Part shown: positions 6,738 to 13,336 of the stretch, piece after piece
How the letters are laid out: the number at the start of each line of letters is the position of its first letter
Position numbering within the stretch: position 1 is the stretch's first letter
Assembly: GCA_029864165.1 (NCBI GenBank)
Contig: JAOTTZ010000018.1
Coordinates: forward strand, 1-13,336
DNA length: 13,336 nt
Direction of reading: 5' to 3'
From: Burkholderiaceae bacterium
Lineage (GTDB): Bacteria; Pseudomonadota; Gammaproteobacteria; Burkholderiales; Burkholderiaceae_C
Position numbers and translations under genes: made by a program
The notes under the pieces: model-generated
Told to the model about the DNA's origin: nothing
What the model saw: only the letters and a program-made list of their open reading frames with translations
Database searches by the model: none

Positions 6738-8041
6738 ATGTCTGCCACCCACACAACACCGCATCGGACGCAGGTCGCTCGCACAAAATCAAGAAGGCGG
6801 CAAGCCATCTCGGCGCTGATAGTCAGCACACTGGCCTTTACCGTCTGTTTCATGGTCTGGATGATGTTTGCCGTCATCGGCATCCCGATCAAAACCACGC
6901 TGAATCTCAACGCTACGCAGTTCGGACTACTTACCGCAACTCCGGTGTTGACCGGCGCGCTATCGCGTGTGCCACTGGGGATCTGGACCGACCGCTACGG
7001 TGGGCGCATCGTGATGACCGTACTGATGGGCGTTACGGTCCCGGCAATTTGGTTAATGGCCTACGCTACCGAGTACTGGCACTTTTTGACTATCGGTCTC
7101 GTGGTCGGCTTGGCAGGAGGTTCGTTCTCAGTGGGTACCCCCTATGTGGCGCGCTGGTTTTCAAAAAAACGCCAGGGGTTTGCGATGGGGATCTTTGGCG
7201 CCGGCAATTCTGGTGCCGCCGTGAACAAGTTCATCGCGCCTGCGCTCGTCGTTGCCTTCGGCTGGACGATGGTGCCGCACGTTTATGCGGCGATCATGCT
7301 CGTCACGCTGATCGTGTTCTGGCTGTTTAGCGCCAGCGATCCGTCGCACCGCGTGCCGAATCAAACCAAGTTCAGCGACCAGTTGCGAGCGTTAAAGGAT
7401 CCGAAGGTCATCAAGCTCTGCCAATACTACAGTATCGTTTTTGGCGGTTACGTCGCGCTGTCATTGTGGATGGTGCAGTACTACGTCGGTGAATACGATC
7501 TCGACATTCGAACGGCGGCGTTGCTGGCGGCGTGTTTTTCTCTTCCCGGAGGCGTACTGCGCGCGGTAGGGGGTGGTTGTCCGACAAGTACGGGGCACAC
7601 AGCGTGACGTGGTGGGTGATGTGGGTGAGCTGGATCTGCCTGTTCCTGCTCTCGTACCCCCAGACCAACTTCACGATCTTTACCGTCAACGGCCCGAAAA
7701 CTTTCCACATCGGCCTGAATGTCTACGCCTTCACAGCATTAATGTTCATACTGGGCATGGCCTGGGCCTTCGGCAAGGCCAGCGTGTTCAAGTACATCAG
7801 TGATGAGTACCCGCACAACATTGGCACCATCAGCGGCATCGTTGGCCTTGCGGGTGGCCTCGGCGGTTTCGTGCTGCCGATCATGTTCGGCGCACTGGTG
7901 GATATTACCGGCATCCGGTCCAGTGCTTTCATGCTGATGTACGGCGTGGTCTGGGTCTCGCTGATCTGGATGTACTGGACCGAAGTGCGCAAGGCCGAGG
8001 TCATGGGCTCGAAGGCCCGGGAATTCAGTCTCACAGGCTGA
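6738..8041 (+). pseudogene. narK1: NarK1-type nitrate transporter (MFS), interrupted by a one-base frameshift
   Basis: A major facilitator nitrate/nitrite porter of the NarK1 type, thought to act as a nitrate/proton symporter in the inner membrane. The first frame (6738-7607) covers residues 1-279: conserved TM2 Arg77 in SRVPLGIWTDR, the nitrate signature GLAGGSFSVGTP (124-135) with GIFGAGNSGAAVNK (151-164), and TM8 Arg275 in GGVLRAVGG. It then ends after ten unrelated residues (289 in all). The homologous remainder, starting WLSDKYGAHSVTWW, continues in another frame to the TGA at 8039-8041. Restoring one G in the run at 7569-7573 gives a single frame of 434 residues, a normal family length, reading AVGGWLSDKYG. 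No second frame defect is seen, so this is either a very recent mutation or a sequence error. GGAG at 6731-6734 precedes the ATG closely. narK2 follows after 32 bases. Confidence 0.88.
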
Positions 8042-8073
8042 GCGAAAATCACTTGGATTGAGACGGGACTCAA

Positions 8074-9729
8074 ATGAGCACTACACCCAAGCGAGGCGCC
8101 GTCTCGGCTACACCGGCCAGCGGCGCCGACATCGCTGACTGGCGCCCTGAGGACAACGACTTCTGGGAGGCCATCGGCAAGAAGATCGCCTACCGCAACC
8201 TCTGGATTTCGGTACCTGCGCTGCTGTGCGGCTTCGCGGTCTGGGGCATGTGGGGCATCATCACCGTGCAGATGCTCAACCTGGGCTTTCCGTTCACCCA
8301 GGCCGAGTTGTTCACGTTGACCGCGATCGCCGGCATCTCTGGCGCGACAATGCGCATTCCGGCCTCGTTTCTTATCCGGCTGGCCGGCGGGCGCAACACC
8401 ATCTTCCTGACCACCGCGATGCTGCTCGCGCCGGCCCTCGGCACCGGCATCGTGCTGCAGCACAAGGACTGGCCGCTGTGGGCCTTCCAGCTGATGGCCC
8501 TGTGGTCGGGCGTGGGTGGCGGCAACTTTGCGTCATCGATGTCCAATATCAGCACCTTCTTCCCCAAGCGCCTGCAGGGCACGGCGCTGGGTCTGAACGC
8601 GGGCCTCGGCAACTTCGGCGTGACGACAATGCAGGTCGTCATCCCCCTGGTGATGACGGTGGGCCTACTGGGCTCGTTCGGCGGCGAGCCGCTGACGCTC
8701 GTCAAGGATAGCGGCTGGATCTTCGGCAAGATTGCCACCGGCACGCCAACTTGGATTCAGAACGCCGGTTTCGCTTGGGTGTTCTCGCTCGTGCCCTTGT
8801 CGATTCTGTGCTGGTTCGGCATGAACAACCTGAAGACGGTTTCGCCCGCTACCGGCAATACGATCGTCGCGTTCGCCAAAATCACCTATCTGTACACGCT
8901 GGCGTTCGTGCCTTCGATCCTCATGCTCTATCTATACCTGCCTGAGCCCACCGGGCTGGGCTTGCTGAGCATGTGGGTGGCTATCCCGCTGGACGTCATC
9001 AGCGCGCTGCTGCTGATGAAGCTCGCCGCCTTCGGCGAGATGAAGGAAGGCGTGGCCAAGCAGTTCGCGATTTTCCGCAACAAGCACACCTGGTCGCTGA
9101 CCGCGTTGTACATTGTCACCTTCGGCTCGTTCATCGGTTTCTCGATGGCGCTGCCGCTGGCTATCACGGTGATCTTTGGCATTAGCCACGTGCCCGACGC
9201 CAACGGCGTGTTGCAGCACACGCTGAAGAACCCGAACGCGCCCTCGGCGTTGACCTATGCTTGGGTCGGCCCCTTCGTCGGCGCCGCGGCGCGGCCGCTG
9301 GGCGGCTGGGTCTCAGACAAGCTCGGCGGCTCGATTGTCACCCAGATCGTCTCGGCAGCAATGGCGGTGGCCTCGGTGGGGGTGGGCTACGTGATGATGC
9401 AGGCCTATGGCTCGGCGACGCCGGAGCAGTACTTCCCGGTGTTTCTGGGTCTGTTCATGCTGTTGTTCTTCGCCAGCGGCATCGGCAACGGCTCGACCTT
9501 CCGCACCATCGGCGTGATCTTCGACCGGCAGCAGGCCGGCCCGGTACTTGGCTGGACCTCGGCCATCGCCGCCTACGGCGCGTTCATCGCGCCGGTGGTG
9601 ATCGGCAACCAGGTCAAGGCTGGGACGCCGCAGATCGCGATGTACGGCTTCGCGGTCTTCTATGCGCTTTGCCTGGTGCTGAATTGGTGGTTCTACCTTC
9701 GCGCCGATGCGTACGTGAAGAACCCTTGA
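8074..9729 (+). CDS. narK2: NarK2-type nitrate/nitrite antiporter (MFS), long form
   Basis: An inner-membrane nitrate/nitrite transporter of the NarK2 type, expected to exchange nitrate for nitrite during nitrate respiration. Family landmarks are TM2 Arg94 (ATMRIPASF), the first nitrate signature GVGGGNFASSMSNIS (146-160) with GLNAGLGNFGV (173-183), TM8 Arg407 (GAAARPLGGWVSDKLGG) and the second signature SGIGNGSTFRTIGVIF (468-483). At 551 residues it is longer than E. coli NarK (463). The extra sequence is a loop near 201-230 and a block at about 263-322, between the regions equivalent to TM6 and TM7. That block holds two hydrophobic stretches (270-289 and 296-319), so 14 membrane segments are possible. 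The purine-rich GAGACGGGA precedes the ATG at 8074-8076. narG follows after 25 bases in the same operon. Confidence 0.93.
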   Translation: MSTTPKRGAVSATPASGADIADWRPEDNDFWEAIGKKIAYRNLWISVPALLCGFAVWGMWGIITVQMLNLGFPFTQAELFTLTAIAGISGATMRIPASFLIRLAGGRNTIFLTTAMLLAPALGTGIVLQHKDWPLWAFQLMALWSGVGGGNFASSMSNISTFFPKRLQGTALGLNAGLGNFGVTTMQVVIPLVMTVGLLGSFGGEPLTLVKDSGWIFGKIATGTPTWIQNAGFAWVFSLVPLSILCWFGMNNLKTVSPATGNTIVAFAKITYLYTLAFVPSILMLYLYLPEPTGLGLLSMWVAIPLDVISALLLMKLAAFGEMKEGVAKQFAIFRNKHTWSLTALYIVTFGSFIGFSMALPLAITVIFGISHVPDANGVLQHTLKNPNAPSALTYAWVGPFVGAAARPLGGWVSDKLGGSIVTQIVSAAMAVASVGVGYVMMQAYGSATPEQYFPVFLGLFMLLFFASGIGNGSTFRTIGVIFDRQQAGPVLGWTSAIAAYGAFIAPVVIGNQVKAGTPQIAMYGFAVFYALCLVLNWWFYLRADAYVKNP

Positions 9730-9754
9730 TCGACGTCATTTCCGGAGACACTCC

Positions 9755-12700
9755 ATGAGCCATTTTCTCGATCGACTCCAGTACTTTTCGAACCCGCGTG
9801 AAGGTTTCTCGGGCGACCACGGCGTCACCACCGGGGAAGACCGGACCTGGGAAGACGCTTACCGCAACCGCTGGGCGCACGACAAGATCGTGCGCAGCAC
9901 GCACGGCGTGAACTGCACCGGCTCGTGTTCGTGGAAGATCTACGTCAAGGGCGGTATCGTCACCTGGGAGACGCAGCAAACCGATTACCCGCGCACGCGC
10001 TGGGATATGCCCAACCACGAGCCGCGCGGCTGCGCGCGCGGCGCAAGCTACAGCTGGTACCTGTACAGCGCCAACCGCGTCAAGTACCCCATGGTGCGCG
10101 GACGGCTGCTCAAGACCTGGCGTGAGGCACGACTATCGCACGATCCGGTGGAGGCCTGGTCGTCGATCGTCGAGGACGACGCCAAGCGGTGCGACTACCA
10201 GAAGGTGCGCGGGCTGGGTGGTTTCGTGCGCTCGAACTGGGACGAAGTCAACGAGATCGTTGCAGCGGCCAACGTCTACACCATCAAGAAACACGGACCC
10301 GACCGCATCATCGGCTTCTCGCCAATCCCTGCAATGTCGATGGTCAGCTACGCGGCGGGTTCACGTTACCTCAGCCTGATCGGTGGCGTGTGCATGAGCT
10401 TTTACGACTGGTACTGCGACCTTCCGCCCAGCAGCCCACAGGTCTGGGGCGAGCAAACCGACGTGCCCGAGTCGGCCGACTGGTTTAACTCCAGCTTCAT
10501 CATCGCCTGGGGCTCCAACGTGCCGCAGACGCGCACACCCGACGCGCACTTTTTCACCGAGGTACGTTACAAGGGCACCAAGACCGTCGCGGTGACGCCC
10601 GACTACTCCGAAGTCGCCAAGCTCGCTGACCTGTGGCTACACCCGAAGCAGGGCACCGACGCGGCAGTCGCAATGGCGATGGGTCATGTCATTCTCAAAG
10701 AGTTCTACTTCGACAACAGGTCGGCGTACTTTGACGACTATGCGCGCCGCTACACCGACCTGCCGATGCTAGTGATGCTCAAGGAACGCCAGCTTGCCAG
10801 CGGCGAAACCGTAATGGTGCCAGACCGCTATGTTCGGGCTTCTGACTTTAACGGTAAGCTCGGCCACGCCAACAACCCCGAGTGGAAGACGGTCGCCTGC
10901 GACGAAGTCGGCAAGGTCGTCCTGCCCAATGGTTCTATCGGTTTTCGCTGGGGCCCCGATGGCCGTGCTGACGAGGGCCAGTGGAACCTGGAGGCCAAAG
11001 AAGCACGCCACGGCAGTGCCGTCAAGCTAAGACTCTCGCTGCTGGACGGCGACTACCCAAGTCGGGAAACAACAACGGTTGGTCTACCCTACTTCGGTGG
11101 TATCGAGACGGCACATTTCACCAAGAACACGCAAGGTGACGTGCTGGTGCGCACTGTGCCGGTGCAGCGCATCGAGCTCAGCAACGAGGGTGGCAAGTAC
11201 GAAGCGCTCGTTGCTACCGTATTCGATCTGCTGGCCGCCAACTACGGCCTCGCTCGTGGTCTGCAGGGCGAGAGCGCAGCGTCGAGCTATGACGACAACA
11301 CACCTTATACACCCGCGTGGCAGGAGCAGATTACTGGTGTGCCGCGTGAACAAGTCATCACCGTGGCGCGCCAGTTCGCCGACAACGCCGACAAGACAAA
11401 AGGCAAGTCGATGGTGATCATCGGCGCGGCGATGAACCACTGGTACCACAGCGACATGAACTACCGCGGCATCATCAACATGTTGATGATGTGCGGCTGC
11501 ATTGGAAAAAGTGGCGGCGGCTGGGCGCACTACGTGGGCCAGGAAAAACTGCGTCCGCAGACCGGTTGGACGGCGCTCGCGTTCGCGCTCGACTGGATAC
11601 GCCCGCCACGCCAGATGAACAGCACCAGCTTCTTTTACGCGCACACCGACCAGTGGCGCTACGAGAAGGTCGGCATGGACGAGATCCTGTCGCCGCTGGC
11701 CGACAAGAAGTTATATGGCGGCAGCATGATCGACTACAACGTGCGCGCCGAGCGCATGGGTTGGCTGCCTTCAGCGCCGCAGCTGCAGACGAATCCGTTG
11801 CAGGTGGTGCACGATGCGGCGGTCGCCGGGATGGAGCCCAAGGACTATGCGGTCAAGGGGTTCGTGGATGGCTCTCTGAAGATGAGCTGCACCGACCCCG
11901 ATCACCCAGACAACTGGCCGCGCAACATGTTCGTGTGGCGCTCCAACCTGCTGGGCTCCAGCGGCAAGGGCCACGAATATTTTCTCAAACACTTGCTCGG
12001 TACGAGCAACGGCGTGCAGGGCAAGGACCTGGGCGCCGAAAAGGCGAAACCAGAAGAGGTTGTGTGGCACGCGAAGGCGCCCGAAGGCAAGCTCGACTTG
12101 TTAGTCACGCTCGACTTCCGCATGAGCACCACTTGCCTGTACAGCGACATCGTGCTGCCCACCGCCACCTGGTACGAGAAGAACGACCTCAACACCAGCG
12201 ACATGCATCCCTTCATCCACCCGCTGTCCACCGCAGTGGACCCAGCCTGGCAATCGCGCAGCGACTGGGACATTTACAAGGGCTTCGCCAAGAAGTTCAG
12301 CGAAGTTTGCGTCGGCCACCTGGGTGTCGAGCGAGAGCTGGTGCTGGCGCCGCTGATGCACGACAGCCCGTCGGAATTGGCCCAGCCCTTCGAGGTCAAG
12401 GATTGGAAGCGTGGCGAGTGCGAACTGATCCCGGGCAAGACGGCGCCAAATATTCAGGTGGTCGAACGCGACTACCCCAACGTCTACAAGCGCTTCACCG
12501 CATTGGGCCCGCTGATGAGCAAGGTCGGCAACGGCGGCAAGGGCATCGCGTGGAACACGCAAGACGAGGTGCGGCAAGTCAGTGAGCTCAACGGCGCCGT
12601 TACTTCCGAGGGCGCGACCAAGGGCATGCCCAAAATCGAAACTGACATCGACGCTGCTGAGGTCGTGCTGTTACTGGCGCCCGAGACCAATGGCCACGTC

Positions 12701-13336
12701 GCAGTGAAGGCATGGGAAGCGCTGGGTAAGCAGACCGGCCTAGACCACACACATCTGGCAATCCACCGAGAGGACGAGAAGATCCGTTTTCGCGACATTC
12801 AGGCGCAGCCGCGAAAGATTATCAGCTCGCCGACCTGGAGTGGTATCGAGTCTGAGACCGTCAGCTACAACGCCGGCTACACCAACGTGCACGAGCTAAT
12901 CCCATGGCGCACGCTCACCGGGCGCCAGCAGTTCTACCTCGACCACCCATGGATGATTGCGTTCGGTGAGGGCTTTACCAGCTACAGGCCACCCGTGGAT
13001 TTGAAGACGACCGCTGGCATCCAGGGAGTCAAACCCAATGGCAACCCCGAGATCGCGCTGAATTTTATTACGCCGCACCAGAAGTGGGGCATCCACAGCA
13101 CCTACACCGACAACCTGCTGATGCTCACGCTCAGCCGCGGCGGGCCCTGTGTGTGGCTCAGCGAAGACGATGCAAGGCGCATCGACGTCGTCGATAACGA
13201 CTGGATTGAGCTCTTCAACGTCAACGGTGCAATCGCGGCACGCGCGGTCGTGAGCCAGCGGGTCAACCCCGGGATGGTGATGATGTACCACGCGCAAGAG
13301 AAGATCGTGAACACACCGGGCTCCGAGATTACCGGT
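9755..13336 (+). CDS. narG: Respiratory nitrate reductase alpha subunit NarG (3' end cut by window edge)
   Basis: NarG is the catalytic subunit of membrane-bound nitrate reductase, reducing nitrate to nitrite on the cytoplasmic face with electrons from quinol via NarI and NarH. The frame is open for 1194 codons to the window edge; with E. coli NarG at 1247 residues, some 45-55 are missing. The N-terminal [4Fe-4S] (FS0) ligands are His50, Cys54, Cys58 and Cys93 (STHGVNCTGSC ... EPRGCARG). The molybdenum ligand is Asp222 in FYDWYCDLPPSSPQ, equivalent to E. coli Asp222 of the mature protein. Long stretches match E. coli closely, for example GGGWAHYVGQEKLRPQTGW and FIHPLS, which supports a true NarG over another DMSO-reductase member. 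GGAG at 9744-9747, seven bases before the ATG, fixes the start. There is no Tat signal, as expected for NarG. narHJI should follow. Confidence 0.98.
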   Translation, partial: MSHFLDRLQYFSNPREGFSGDHGVTTGEDRTWEDAYRNRWAHDKIVRSTHGVNCTGSCSWKIYVKGGIVTWETQQTDYPRTRWDMPNHEPRGCARGASYSWYLYSANRVKYPMVRGRLLKTWREARLSHDPVEAWSSIVEDDAKRCDYQKVRGLGGFVRSNWDEVNEIVAAANVYTIKKHGPDRIIGFSPIPAMSMVSYAAGSRYLSLIGGVCMSFYDWYCDLPPSSPQVWGEQTDVPESADWFNSSFIIAWGSNVPQTRTPDAHFFTEVRYKGTKTVAVTPDYSEVAKLADLWLHPKQGTDAAVAMAMGHVILKEFYFDNRSAYFDDYARRYTDLPMLVMLKERQLASGETVMVPDRYVRASDFNGKLGHANNPEWKTVACDEVGKVVLPNGSIGFRWGPDGRADEGQWNLEAKEARHGSAVKLRLSLLDGDYPSRETTTVGLPYFGGIETAHFTKNTQGDVLVRTVPVQRIELSNEGGKYEALVATVFDLLAANYGLARGLQGESAASSYDDNTPYTPAWQEQITGVPREQVITVARQFADNADKTKGKSMVIIGAAMNHWYHSDMNYRGIINMLMMCGCIGKSGGGWAHYVGQEKLRPQTGWTALAFALDWIRPPRQMNSTSFFYAHTDQWRYEKVGMDEILSPLADKKLYGGSMIDYNVRAERMGWLPSAPQLQTNPLQVVHDAAVAGMEPKDYAVKGFVDGSLKMSCTDPDHPDNWPRNMFVWRSNLLGSSGKGHEYFLKHLLGTSNGVQGKDLGAEKAKPEEVVWHAKAPEGKLDLLVTLDFRMSTTCLYSDIVLPTATWYEKNDLNTSDMHPFIHPLSTAVDPAWQSRSDWDIYKGFAKKFSEVCVGHLGVERELVLAPLMHDSPSELAQPFEVKDWKRGECELIPGKTAPNIQVVERDYPNVYKRFTALGPLMSKVGNGGKGIAWNTQDEVRQVSELNGAVTSEGATKGMPKIETDIDAAEVVLLLAPETNGHVAVKAWEALGKQTGLDHTHLAIHREDEKIRFRDIQAQPRKIISSPTWSGIESETVSYNAGYTNVHELIPWRTLTGRQQFYLDHPWMIAFGEGFTSYRPPVDLKTTAGIQGVKPNGNPEIALNFITPHQKWGIHSTYTDNLLMLTLSRGGPCVWLSEDDARRIDVVDNDWIELFNVNGAIAARAVVSQRVNPGMVMMYHAQEKIVNTPGSEITG

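Noticed and set aside
11491..12585. Plus-strand open frame of 364 codons inside narG
   Set aside because: It is a frame-shifted shadow of narG, rich in Arg, Gly and Ala; the NarG frame is open and conserved across the whole stretch.

Overview
The window looks like the chromosome of a betaproteobacterium able to respire nitrate. The evidence is a nar operon with two NarK-type transporters ahead of NarG, closely NarG-like protein sequence throughout, and an acyl-CoA ligase of the type linked to exosortase A / PEP-CTERM exopolysaccharide loci, which are frequent in Betaproteobacteria. I infer the group from protein character only; no rRNA gene is present and I cannot name a genus. I see no tRNA, rRNA, CRISPR array or intact insertion sequence.

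Layout, left to right. (1) Positions 1-1562, minus strand: an almost complete AMP-forming acyl-CoA ligase whose last few residues lie beyond the left edge. (2) About 1608-2447: a stretch of roughly 840 bases with no convincing gene, perhaps holding decayed coding sequence. (3) 2448-5906, minus strand: a tightly packed molybdenum cofactor operon transcribed moaA-moeA-moaD-moaE-moaC. (4) 6047-6640, plus strand: mobA, divergent from moaA across a 140-base gap. (5) 6738-13336, plus strand: narK1 (broken by a one-base frameshift), narK2 and narG, with narG running off the right edge; narH, narJ and narI would be expected beyond it.

Regions 3 to 5 form one functional unit. MoaA and MoaC make cyclic pyranopterin monophosphate, MoaD and MoaE insert the dithiolene sulfurs, MoeA loads molybdate and MobA adds GMP, giving the bis-MGD cofactor that NarG needs. 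The NarK proteins bring nitrate in and export nitrite. MoeB, MogA/MoaB and MobB are not in the window and must come from elsewhere.

The points most worth a second look are the narK1 frameshift in a run of five G; the clearly lower GC of the moa/mobA block compared with both flanks; a MoaC that loses its usual Gly-rich tail exactly at the edge of that block; an apparent extra hydrophobic hairpin in NarK2; and the ligase, which predicts an exosortase/exopolysaccharide locus just outside the left edge. I found no clear sign of a wholly undescribed system here.
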